A DNA stretch of 64,000 nt from Thiobacillus sp. (GTDB taxonomy: Bacteria > Pseudomonadota > Gammaproteobacteria > Burkholderiales > Thiobacillaceae), in contig JAJPEP010000064.1 in assembly GCA_021166845.1 (NCBI GenBank), forward strand, positions 24,224-88,223. The letters are read 5' to 3'. Position numbers and translations under genes: made by a program. Shown here piece after piece: positions 26,970-34,272 of this stretch. How positions within the stretch are numbered: the stretch's first letter is position 1; every line of letters begins with the position of its first letter. Under the pieces are notes generated by a model. That model had not been told where the DNA came from. It saw only the letters and a program-made list of their open reading frames with translations, and searched no databases.

Positions 26970-27428
26970 ATGCGAACCTCCCCCACTGCTTCGCTTCTGG
27001 TCGCCGCGCTGGTGATGCTGCGCCGCCCCTGTGCGCGCAACAAGGCCACCGCCCAATTGCTGCTCGAGCGCGCGGCCGAACACAGCGAACTCACACCCGC
27101 CGAGCGCGAGGCCTGCCTCAATCTCGCCGAGGATCTGGATATCGAGCGCCCCGAGCCCGCCTTGATTCGCACGCCCCGGCCGGCTGCGCCGCTCCTGGTT
27201 AAACCGCAAGGGGCAGACCGTGGTTGTATAGACGCCAACGCGTCAACAACCACGCTCACCGGCCGGGGAGCCGAGCACAGCCGCCGCTTGAGCCTGGTTC
27301 CCGGTTTGTCCTTCGCCCCCGACACGGAAGGTGCTCCCGCACGGCTCCATCGTGTACGTGCCCGAAACGGCTGCCGCCGCCCCGACCGATGCGACGGATC
27401 GGGGCGGCCTCTGACGCCCATGCCGTAG
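26970..27428 (+). CDS. Small hypothetical protein, C-terminal half runs through a palindromic repeat
   Basis: A 152-residue reading. The first 70 residues look protein-like: MRTSPTASLLVAALVMLRRP, then TAQLLLERAAEHSELTPAER and CLNLAEDLDIERPEP. After about residue 75 the sequence runs through a palindromic element (27204-27253) and low-complexity Arg/Pro/Gly, which suggests that the original gene ended earlier and was extended. Function unknown. It is the third gene downstream of the hemP Fur box. Confidence 0.5.
   Translation: MRTSPTASLLVAALVMLRRPCARNKATAQLLLERAAEHSELTPAEREACLNLAEDLDIERPEPALIRTPRPAAPLLVKPQGADRGCIDANASTTTLTGRGAEHSRRLSLVPGLSFAPDTEGAPARLHRVRARNGCRRPDRCDGSGRPLTPMP
27204..27253. 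repeat. Palindromic repeat, copy B (GTGGTTGT...ACAACCAC)
   Basis: CCGCAAGGGGCAGACC, then GTGGTTGT (27220) and ACAACCAC (to 27253) enclosing GACGCCAACGCGTC. Flanks and outer arms match copy A at 19432-19483, while the inner stem differs in sequence but still pairs (GACGC/GCGTC here, GCCGA/TCGGC there). Confidence 0.7.
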
Positions 27429-27501
27429 CGGGTTGCCCAGCTCGCGCCCTGGTTGAAAGCCGGGGCCTCATTTCAGGACAAAAACATCATAAAAACTTTT
27501 C

Positions 27502-27531
27502 TTGCGCCTGATAACCATTCTCGTTTATGAT
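27502..27531 (+). promoter_or_regulatory. Promoter with Fur box upstream of the ftr-like operon
   Basis: GATAACCATTCTCGTTTAT at 27510-27528 resembles the Fur consensus. TTGCGC (27502-27507) and TATGAT (27526-27531), 18 bases apart, are a candidate -35/-10. The rest of the 27429-27761 gap has no gene that I can support; its last part carries the AGCC motif and a strong ribosome site. Confidence 0.75.
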
Positions 27532-27710
27532 TAAAATCATGAACCCGCCCCATCCGCGGTGATGCGGGACGATTTCGGGATCGGCTTTGCGTGCCGATCG
27601 AGCATGCCGGCGAGCGTTATCCATTGCGCTAACCCGCAACGGCAAGCCGATCCCGACGAAACAAACCCGGCCCGTCCGGGTTCAGCAAGCCAACGGGCTC
27701 TCCGCCCCAG

Positions 27711-27720
27711 TAGCCAGCCA
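27711..27720 (+). repeat. AGCC leader motif, site 2
   Basis: TAGCCAGCCA, 41 bases before the ATG of the P19-like gene and downstream of the Fur box. Confidence 0.6.
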
Positions 27721-27761
27721 ACGCAATTTTTTCATTGGCCCCAACTGAGAAGGAGAAGTTC

Positions 27762-28316
27762 ATGGCTATCGTTCGCCACCTGTCCGCCCTGGCCCTTGCC
27801 GCCAGCCTGTCCACCGCCGCCCTGGCGGCGGAATACCCCATCGGCGCCCCGCAGCAGCGCAGCGGCATGGAAATCGCCGGCGTCTACCTGCAGCCGGTGG
27901 AGATGGAATCCGTGATGGGCCATCAGATGCTGCCCGCCAGCCAGGCGGACGTGCACCTGGAGGCCGACATCCGCGCTCTGGGCAACAATCCCAACGGCTT
28001 CGCCGAGGGCGACTGGATTCCCTACCTGCTGGTGAAGTACGAGGTCTGCAAGCAGGGCGGCGAGTGCATCAAGGGCGACTTCCTGCCCATGGTGGCCTCC
28101 GACGGCCCGCACTACGGCGACAACGTCAAGCTGATGGGGCCCGGCAAGTACCGCGTCAAGTTCAGCATCCTGCCGCCCAACGACGAAGGCAACCACGCCG
28201 GCCACCACTTCCACCGCCACACCGACCGCCTCACCGGCGTGCGGCCCTGGTTCAAGCGGTTCACCGTGGAATGGGACTTCACCTTCGCCGGCATCGGCAA
28301 GCGGGGGGGCTATTGA
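27762..28316 (+). CDS. ftrA: Periplasmic iron transport protein, P19/Tp34 family (FtrA-like)
   Basis: A 184-residue exported protein of the P19/Tp34/FtrA family, which binds copper and iron in the periplasm and feeds an FTR1 permease. A signal peptide covers 1-22 (LSALALAASLSTAALA). The metal-ligand region shows VEMESVMGHQM, and a His-rich segment GNHAGHHFHRHTDR lies near residue 150. The conserved GPGKYRVKFSILPP is present. A good AGGAGAAG ribosome site supports the start. It heads the operon with porin, cupredoxin, FTR1 and polyferredoxin genes. Confidence 0.92.
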   Translation: MAIVRHLSALALAASLSTAALAAEYPIGAPQQRSGMEIAGVYLQPVEMESVMGHQMLPASQADVHLEADIRALGNNPNGFAEGDWIPYLLVKYEVCKQGGECIKGDFLPMVASDGPHYGDNVKLMGPGKYRVKFSILPPNDEGNHAGHHFHRHTDRLTGVRPWFKRFTVEWDFTFAGIGKRGGY

Positions 28317-29779
28317 TGCGCGCCCTGAAACCCCTGATCCTGGCCATGGCCCTGGCCGGCAGCACAAGCGTCGGCGCGGCCGAATTGCCCGTCGAAGTGG
28401 TCCAGGCCCTGCAACAGATGCAGGAACGCCTCGCCCACCTGGAGGCGCGCAACGCCGAGCTGGAGCGTCAACTGGCCGCCCCGCCCGCCGCCGCCCTGGA
28501 AACCCGGGTGAAGCAGCTGGAAAGCGCCAATGCCAAGCTGGAAGAGGCCGTGACCAGCGACCGCCTGTCCCAGGATGAACCGGAGATCGCCACCCGACTG
28601 AAGGCCGTGGAATTCCAGGCCCTGGGCATGCAGAAACAGGCGCGCATGGTGGATGCCCTGGAGGGCATTGCCGCCGGCGTGTCCTTCACCACCGTGGCGC
28701 AACACGCCAACGGCGGCGCCACCACCACGGGCGACGCGGAAAGCGAACTCTCGTGGCGCGGCGACGCCCAGGTGAGCCTGCCCGGCGGCAGCCTTGGCAA
28801 CACCGAAGGCAGCCTGTTCTTCCACTTCCGCATGGGCCAGGGCGACGGTCTGGCGAGCCTCAACTCCATGTTCTCGGTGCCCAACGCCACCGCCTTCCAA
28901 TTGGGCGGCGTGAGCCAGGCCGACGACGCCTCGCCTATCCTGGCCCAGGCCTGGTACCAGCTTTCGGTGCCGCTGGACGAGAAACCCCTGGACCGGAGCC
29001 GGCAGCACCTGGAGCTCAACTTCGGCAAGATCGACCCGTTCCTGTTTTTCGACCAGAACGCCGCCGCCGATGACGAGACGGTGCGCTTCATGAATCTGGC
29101 CTTCGTGCACAACCCGCTGCTGGACGCGGGCGGCGGCGCCGGCGTGGACGCCTATGGCTTCACCCCCGGCGTGCGGCTGGCCTATTTCGACGACACCCAG
29201 GCACCCCTGGGCTGGGGCGTATCCCTCGGCGTGTTCGGCTCCGACAGCGGCGCGGCCTTCAGCGACAGCCTGCAACAGCCCTTCATCATCCTCCAGGCGG
29301 AGTCCGCGCAGCGCTTCTTCGGCGGGCTGGCCGGCAACTACCGCGTCTATGCCTGGCGCAACGGCCGCGCCACGCACCTCGACGGCGCCACCCTGGAGGC
29401 GCAGAGCGGCTGGGGCGTGTCCGCCGACCAGCGCGTAGGCGACGGCATCACCCTGTGGGGACGCTACGGCCACGGCATGCAGGGCAACCCGGCTTTCGAC
29501 CGGGCGCTCACCCTGGGCGCGGAATTCTCCGGCAACTACTGGGATCGCGGTGCCGACGGCGTCGGCCTGGCCGTGGGCTGGCTCGCCGCCTCGGACAGCT
29601 ACAAAACCGCCAACCCCGCCCTCTCCGGCGCCGAGCAACTCGCCGAGCTGTACTACCGTTGGCGCGTGAACCCGCAGTTCGAGCTGTCCCCGGATTATCA
29701 ATTCATCCGCCGCGCCGGGGCCGACGGCAGCGCGGACGACGCCCACATCCTGGGCTTGCGCGCCCAGCTCACATTCTGA
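28316..29779 (+). CDS. Outer-membrane porin-like protein in ftr operon
   Basis: A 487-residue exported beta-barrel protein. Signal peptide 1-22 (LILAMALAGSTSVGAA), then a coiled coil at about 25-85 (LQQMQERLAHLEARNAELER), as in trimeric or SLH/OprB-like porins. The remaining barrel shows OprB-type parts such as NLAFVHNPLLDAGG and SADQRVGDGITLWGRYGHGM and ends with Phe (LGLRAQLTF). Start overlaps the ftrA-like stop (TGATG), so it is translationally coupled. It may let ferrous iron or a complex pass the outer membrane; this is inference. Confidence 0.85.
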   Translation: MRALKPLILAMALAGSTSVGAAELPVEVVQALQQMQERLAHLEARNAELERQLAAPPAAALETRVKQLESANAKLEEAVTSDRLSQDEPEIATRLKAVEFQALGMQKQARMVDALEGIAAGVSFTTVAQHANGGATTTGDAESELSWRGDAQVSLPGGSLGNTEGSLFFHFRMGQGDGLASLNSMFSVPNATAFQLGGVSQADDASPILAQAWYQLSVPLDEKPLDRSRQHLELNFGKIDPFLFFDQNAAADDETVRFMNLAFVHNPLLDAGGGAGVDAYGFTPGVRLAYFDDTQAPLGWGVSLGVFGSDSGAAFSDSLQQPFIILQAESAQRFFGGLAGNYRVYAWRNGRATHLDGATLEAQSGWGVSADQRVGDGITLWGRYGHGMQGNPAFDRALTLGAEFSGNYWDRGADGVGLAVGWLAASDSYKTANPALSGAEQLAELYYRWRVNPQFELSPDYQFIRRAGADGSADDAHILGLRAQLTF

Positions 29780-29789
29780 GACAGACATC

Positions 29790-30119
29790 ATGAAACACCG
29801 GCTCATCCGCCCGCTCCTCCTCGCCGCCCTGTATGCCGGGGCGGCCCACGCCGATCTGCCCACTTATACGGTGGTGGCGAAGGACGGACGGCTTCAGCCG
29901 GCCACCCTGGCGGTCCCCGCCGGGGTGCGCTTCAAGATCGTCATCAAGAACGAGGGGCGCGAGCCCATCGAATTCGAGAGCCTGCAACTCAGGAAGGAAA
30001 AAGTGCTGGCCCCCGGCGCCCGGTCCTTCGTGGTCATCGCTCCGCTGAAACCGGGCGAATACGACTTCTTCGACGAATTCCATCCCGACACCTCAAAAGG
30101 CCGCATCGTCGCGCAATAA
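29790..30119 (+). CDS. ftrB: Periplasmic cupredoxin-like protein (FtrB-like)
   Basis: A 109-residue exported protein with signal peptide (LIRPLLLAALYAGAAHA) and a cupredoxin fold: LPTYTVVAKDGRLQPATLAV, VIKNEGREPIEFESLQLRKE, GEYDFFDEFHPD. In FtrABCD systems FtrB is proposed to oxidise Fe2+ next to the FTR1 permease. Typical type-1 copper ligands (Cys-His-Met at the C-terminus) are not obvious; one His remains in FHPD. It lies between the porin and the small protein gene. Confidence 0.85.
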   Translation: MKHRLIRPLLLAALYAGAAHADLPTYTVVAKDGRLQPATLAVPAGVRFKIVIKNEGREPIEFESLQLRKEKVLAPGARSFVVIAPLKPGEYDFFDEFHPDTSKGRIVAQ

Positions 30120-30129
30120 GAAACCCGCC

Positions 30130-30339
30130 ATGACCCAAGTCCTGCTCGCCGATGCCCTCGATCCCCTCATGCGCCACCGTTTGACCGGTTGCCTGCATTC
30201 CGACCGCCACGCAGCGCACCTGCTCGATCGGTTGACCGGGCAGCCGGATCTGGACTACGACACCCGCTGCCTGTGCGGGCGCATGGGCGAGGCGCTGGAG
30301 GCCGTTCGGGGTGGGGCAGGAGGGCGTCGCGATGTGTGA
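30130..30339 (+). CDS. Small hypothetical protein in ftr operon
   Basis: A 69-residue protein, MTQVLLADALDPLMRHRLTG, with CLHSDRHAAHLLDRL and DYDTRCLCGRMGEALEAVRG. Two cysteine/histidine-bearing segments might bind metal, but no family was recognised. The operon position and its overlap with the following ATG (GATGTGTGA) support translation. Probable accessory protein of the DUF2325 gene next to it. Confidence 0.6.
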   Translation: MTQVLLADALDPLMRHRLTGCLHSDRHAAHLLDRLTGQPDLDYDTRCLCGRMGEALEAVRGGAGGRRDV

Positions 30340-31630
30340 GCGCCACGGTTTTCTCCCCTTCCCCTTGAAGGGAGAGGGGTTGGGGGAGAGGATGGGATCG
30401 ATTGCAGCACAATCGCCCGCCCTCTCCCCGGCCCTCCCCCCCCAAGGGGGAGGGAGAAGAGCGACCCGCCTGAAGCTCTGGGAACTGGAGGAGAAACACC
30501 ACTGCCCGGTGGTGGGCACCTGCCTGAACCTGGACGACCTGAGCAAGATCGCGCGCCAGTCCGGCTTCGCGGGCCGCGGCATCGACCCCTACCGGCTGCA
30601 CGTGGAGGCGGTCTCCCTGTCCTGCACCCGCAACGGCGCGGCCGAGGCCATGCACAAGCGCATGGACCGCAAGCACGCGCTGCTGCTGACGCGCTTCGAC
30701 CAGGCCAGGAGCGACGCCGAGGTGCGCGCCATGTGGCGGCGGCATCTTGATCGCGGCGAAGTGGCCGGCGCCATGTGGGCCGCCATCACCCACAAGCACG
30801 CCAGCAGCGAGACCCGCCAGGTCATTTACGAGGACATCCACATGCTGTCGCACCAGGTCGGCGCCGGCCAGGCCGCCGATCTGCGCCGACTGGCATTCCT
30901 GGAGCGGGAGCATGCCGAACTGCAGCGCCAGGCCCGGCGCGACGGCGAACGCCAGGCCCGGGAACTGGCCGACAAGGCCGCGCGCATCCACTGGCTGGAA
31001 GGCGAAGTGGCGGAAAACCTGAAGCGCGCCGAGGCCGCCTATCCCCTGCGCGCCCGTCTGGAAGTCCTGGAAAACGGCACCGCCATGATCGAGATGGGCC
31101 GCCGCCTGCAGGCCTTTGAGGCGGCGGCCGTGCGTCTGCACGAATCCGCCGCGCGCGCCGCTGCGCTGGAGGAAGATAACCGGCGCCTGAGCGAAGAGCG
31201 GGACGCGGCTCGGGCCGAGCGGGATGCCCTGGAACGGCTCTGGCTCGGCGAGGCCGGCCAGCCCGGCGCCTGTTCCGCCGAGTGCGCCGCCTGCCCGCAG
31301 CCACTGCGCGGCCGCTGCGTGCTGTGCGTGGGCGGCCGCACCCCGCTGCTGCCGCAGTACCGGCAACTGGCCGAGCGCCTCGGCGTGCGCCTGATCCACC
31401 ACGACGGCGGCCGCGAGGAGGCCTTGTCGCGCCTGCCCGACCTGCTCGCCTCATCAGACGCGGTGATCTGCCCCACCGACTGCGTCAGCCACCCCGCCTA
31501 TTACCAGTTGAAGCGCCACTGCAAGCAGGCGGGCAAGCCCTGCGTGCTGGTGAAAAGCTCCGGCGTGGGCAGTTTCGCCGCCGCACTCACCCGTCTGGCG
31601 GAAGGCCGGGCCGAGATTCAAGGAGAGTAG
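30332..31630 (+). CDS. DUF2325 protein with in-frame palindromic insert
   Basis: A 432-residue protein. The C-terminal DUF2325 domain begins near RCVLCVGGRTPLLPQYRQLA and contains CPTDCVSHPAYYQLKRHCKQ, shared by many metal-related loci. The middle (about 215-320) is a long coiled coil. The conserved N-terminus LKLWELEEKHHCPVVGTCLN begins only near residue 45; the first 44 residues include HGFLPFPLKGEGLGER and PALPPQGGG, encoded by an inserted palindrome. The start overlaps the stop of the small gene upstream. Role in iron uptake is inferred from the operon only. Confidence 0.82.
   Translation: MCERHGFLPFPLKGEGLGERMGSIAAQSPALSPALPPQGGGRRATRLKLWELEEKHHCPVVGTCLNLDDLSKIARQSGFAGRGIDPYRLHVEAVSLSCTRNGAAEAMHKRMDRKHALLLTRFDQARSDAEVRAMWRRHLDRGEVAGAMWAAITHKHASSETRQVIYEDIHMLSHQVGAGQAADLRRLAFLEREHAELQRQARRDGERQARELADKAARIHWLEGEVAENLKRAEAAYPLRARLEVLENGTAMIEMGRRLQAFEAAAVRLHESAARAAALEEDNRRLSEERDAARAERDALERLWLGEAGQPGACSAECAACPQPLRGRCVLCVGGRTPLLPQYRQLAERLGVRLIHHDGGREEALSRLPDLLASSDAVICPTDCVSHPAYYQLKRHCKQAGKPCVLVKSSGVGSFAAALTRLAEGRAEIQGE
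30349..30459. repeat. Paired GC-rich palindromic elements inside a coding region
   Basis: CTCCCCTTCCCCTTGAAGGG continuing AGAGGGGTTGGGGGAGAG (about 30353-30390), and an inverted copy near 30418-30459 (CCCTCTCCCCGGCCCTCCC...GGGGGAGGGAGAAG). The pair lies inside the DUF2325 reading frame. Related elements lie at 40939, 41986 and 56898. Confidence 0.8.
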
Positions 31631-31633
31631 ATC

Positions 31634-32464
31634 ATGGGCAACGCCGCCTTCATCGTCTGGCGCGAGACCATCGAAGCCATGCTGGTCGTCGGCATCCTGC
31701 ACGGCTGGCTCTCGGCCCAGTCCGATTTGCTGCTCGACCAGCGCCGCCGCGCGCTGCGCTGGCTATGGGGCGGCGTAGGCGCCGGCCTGGCGCTGGCCGT
31801 GCTGCTGGCGCTGACGCTGCTGGGCATCCGGGCCTGGGCCGACGACACTACGCTGGAGTGGTTCCAGGCGCTCATGCCGCTGGTCGCTGCCGCGCTGATC
31901 TTCCAGATGGTGGTGTGGATGCGCCGTCACGGCGCCGGCCTCAAGCGCGAACTGGAGGCCGGCATGTCCGCCGCCGCCGAACGCGCGCACTGGGCCGGCA
32001 TGGCGCTGCTGGCCGCCATCGCGGTGGGCCGCGAGGGCGCCGAGACGGTCATCTTCCTGTATGGCGCCGCCAGCAACGACACGGGCGCCGACCTGCTTGC
32101 CGGCGGCGTCGCCGGTTTCCTGCTCGCGCTGGCGGCATATGCCGGGCTGGTGCGGGGCGCGCGCTGGTTTTCCTGGCGGCTGTTCTTCCGCGCAACGGAA
32201 ATGCTGTTGCTGCTGCTGGGCGGCGCCCTGCTGGTGGACGGCCTCGACAAGCTGATCGGCCTGGAGGCGCTGCCGGCGCTGGCCGACCCTCTGTGGGACG
32301 CCGGTTTCCTGCTGGATGACGGCAGCCGCGCCGGCGGCCTCATCGCCGCCTTCACCGGCTGGCGCGCCCAGCCCGCCGGACTCAGCTACCTGGCGCTGGC
32401 GCTGTGGTGGGGGCTGGCCTTCGCCCTGGCGTTGCGGGCCAGGCCGACGGGGGCGCGGCGATGA
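31634..32464 (+). CDS. ftrC: High-affinity iron permease, FTR1 family (FtrC-like)
   Basis: A 276-residue inner-membrane permease with about seven membrane segments. Both RExxE-type iron motifs are present: WRETIEAMLVVGIL at the start (residues 9-22) and AVGREGAETVIFLYG near residue 120. In FtrABCD systems the permease moves iron delivered by FtrA, possibly after oxidation by FtrB. The end overlaps the polyferredoxin gene (ATGA). Confidence 0.94.
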   Translation: MGNAAFIVWRETIEAMLVVGILHGWLSAQSDLLLDQRRRALRWLWGGVGAGLALAVLLALTLLGIRAWADDTTLEWFQALMPLVAAALIFQMVVWMRRHGAGLKRELEAGMSAAAERAHWAGMALLAAIAVGREGAETVIFLYGAASNDTGADLLAGGVAGFLLALAAYAGLVRGARWFSWRLFFRATEMLLLLLGGALLVDGLDKLIGLEALPALADPLWDAGFLLDDGSRAGGLIAAFTGWRAQPAGLSYLALALWWGLAFALALRARPTGARR

Positions 32465-33849
32465 GCGCCTGCGGCTCGGCCTACCGGCCGGCAGCCGGCG
32501 CGGGCGACCGTCTGGCCCGGCTGGGCCTCTGGCTGCGCCGCCACCGCGGCAGCATCCTCGCCTTGCAATGGGCGGTGGTGCTGTTCTACGTCGTGGTGGT
32601 GGCCTGGCCCGCCTTCCTGCCCCTGCCCGGCGAAGACGACCACATCCTCGACAACCTCACCCGCTTCGCCCAGTTCCTGTTCTGGGGCATCTGGTGGCCC
32701 TTCGTCATCCTGTCGATGATGACCCTGGGCCGGGTCTGGTGCGGCCTGTTCTGCCCGGAAGGGGCGCTGACCGAATGGAGTTCGAAGTTCGGCCTCGGCC
32801 GCCCGGTGCCGCGCTGGCTGAAGTGGGCCGGCTGGCCGTTCCTGGCCTTCGTGCTGACCACGGTGTTCGGCCAGATGACCAGCGTTTACGAATATCCCAA
32901 GCCGGCCCTGCTGGTCCTGGGCGGCTCGACGCTGGCCGCGATCGCCGTCGGCCTGCTGTACGGCAAGAACAAACGGGTGTGGTGCCGCCATTTGTGCCCG
33001 GTGTCCGGCGTGTTCGGCCTGCTGGCGCGCATCGCCCCGCTGCACTTCGCCGTGGACCGGGCCGCTTGGGACGCCGCCGAGTCCGGCGCGCCGGTGCGCT
33101 GCGCGCCGCTGATCGATATCCGCCGCATGCAGTCCGCCGCCGCCTGCCACATGTGCGGCCAGTGCGCCGGGCAGCGCGACGCGGTGCAATTGGCACTGCG
33201 CTCGCCGGAACGGGAAATCCTGCGCCTGCCCGATGCCGGCCCGAAGGCCGGGCCCCAGGATCGCTGGCCCGCGCGCCTGCTCGCCTTCGGCATGCTGGGC
33301 GTCGCCCTCGGCGCCTTCCAGTGGAGCGCCAGCCCCTGGTTCGTCGCCGCCAAGCAGAGAGCAGCCGAATGGCTGATCGAGCGGGAACTCTGGTGGGCGC
33401 TGGACACCCCCGGCCAGTGGTGGCTGTTCACCCACTACCCGGAACTGAACGACGCCTTCACCTGGCTCGACGGCGGCATGCTGCTGGCCTACATCGGCGC
33501 GACCGCCCTGGCCGTCGGGGGCTGGATCTGGCTCTGCCTGCGGCTGGCCGCCGCCCTTGCAGGGACGCACTGGACCCGCCTGGCCATGGCCCTGATCCCC
33601 TTCGCCGGGGCCAGCGTGTTCGTGGGGCTTTCCCTGCTCACCACCGGCCAGTTGTTCGGCGAGGGCATCGTGCTGGCCTGGGCCGCGCCGGCCCGGCTCA
33701 CGCTGCTGGCCCTGGCCGGCCTCTGGTCCGCCAGCTTGGCCTGGCGCTTGGCGGCGGCGGGCGGACGGCGCTGGGCCGCGCCGATCGGCGTCGCCCTCGC
33801 CGCCGCGCTGCCGCTGTGGGCCTGGTACCAGCAATTTTTCGTCTGGTGA
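32461..33849 (+). CDS. ftrD: Membrane polyferredoxin (FtrD/NapH-like)
   Basis: A 462-residue protein with several membrane helices and iron-sulfur motifs: CGLFCPEGALTEW near residue 97, CRHLCPVSGVFG near 180 and CHMCGQC near 230. The layout is that of FtrD/NapH/CcoG-like 4Fe-4S membrane proteins, which in FtrABCD are thought to take electrons from the periplasmic ferroxidase. The last third holds further helices. It overlaps ftrC and is followed within four bases by the second hemP. Confidence 0.93.
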   Translation: MSACGSAYRPAAGAGDRLARLGLWLRRHRGSILALQWAVVLFYVVVVAWPAFLPLPGEDDHILDNLTRFAQFLFWGIWWPFVILSMMTLGRVWCGLFCPEGALTEWSSKFGLGRPVPRWLKWAGWPFLAFVLTTVFGQMTSVYEYPKPALLVLGGSTLAAIAVGLLYGKNKRVWCRHLCPVSGVFGLLARIAPLHFAVDRAAWDAAESGAPVRCAPLIDIRRMQSAAACHMCGQCAGQRDAVQLALRSPEREILRLPDAGPKAGPQDRWPARLLAFGMLGVALGAFQWSASPWFVAAKQRAAEWLIERELWWALDTPGQWWLFTHYPELNDAFTWLDGGMLLAYIGATALAVGGWIWLCLRLAAALAGTHWTRLAMALIPFAGASVFVGLSLLTTGQLFGEGIVLAWAAPARLTLLALAGLWSASLAWRLAAAGGRRWAAPIGVALAAALPLWAWYQQFFVW

Positions 33850-33852
33850 ATC

Positions 33853-34023
33853 GTGAACGACAAGCCCCCCGCGCCTGTCCCGCAGCCGCAAGACCCGCCA
33901 GCCCTGCCGCGTTTCCGCAGCGAAGATCTGTTCGCAGGCGGCAAGGTAGTGGTGATCGTCCACGCCGAGCGGGAATACCTGCTGCGCCTCACCGCGTCCA
34001 ACAAGCTGATCCTCACCGCCTGA
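33853..34023 (+). CDS. hemP: Hemin uptake protein HemP (copy 2)
   Basis: A 56-residue reading from GTG, three bases after the polyferredoxin stop. The C-terminal half is HemP: SEDLFAGGKVVVIVHAEREY, then LLRLTASNKLILTA. It is shorter than copy 1 and ends in Ala instead of Lys. Placed last in the ftr-like operon, it should share that Fur control. The start codon is chosen by position; a later GTG is possible. Confidence 0.8.
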   Translation: MNDKPPAPVPQPQDPPALPRFRSEDLFAGGKVVVIVHAEREYLLRLTASNKLILTA

Positions 34024-34095
34024 GCGCTGCCGCGCCACAAGGGTGAGCCCAGCCGGCATCCCGGCCATCGTCGTTGTGCCGCCGGCGGGCCATGC

Positions 34096-34133
34096 TCACC
34101 CAACTATTGACTTATCACCCAACTATTGACTTA
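34096..34133 (+). repeat. Perfect 19-bp tandem duplication
   Basis: TCACCCAACTATTGACTTA occurs twice with no spacer (34096-34114 and 34115-34133). Each unit contains a TTGACT -35-like hexamer; only the second is spaced correctly to a -10. Confidence 0.95.
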
Positions 34134-34160
34134 CATAATACGAATTATTATCATTACTAA
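34126..34160 (+). promoter_or_regulatory. Promoter with Fur-like box upstream of tonB
   Basis: TTGACT (34126-34131), 17 bases, TATCAT (34149-34154). AATTATTATCATTACTAATT around 34143-34162 covers the -10 and resembles a Fur box. The leader then carries two AGCC motifs before the tonB start. Confidence 0.78.
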
Positions 34161-34228
34161 TTTTGATTACGATTCGCCCTGACGGTCTCCGTCCGGGCTG
34201 CGTAAAAGCCCCTGTCAAGCAGGGTCGT

Positions 34229-34259
34229 AGCCAGCCATGGACCGCGGTCCCAGCCAGCA
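34229..34259 (+). repeat. AGCC leader motif, site 3 (two copies)
   Basis: AGCCAGCCA at 34229-34237 and CCAGCCAGCA at 34250-34259, ending 13 bases before the tonB ATG. Confidence 0.6.
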
Positions 34260-34272
34260 TTGTTAGATATTC

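Noticed and set aside
26970..27428. Calling the full 152-residue reading a normal protein
   Set aside because: Only the first half looks protein-like; the rest crosses a palindromic repeat and low-complexity sequence. It is kept with reduced confidence.
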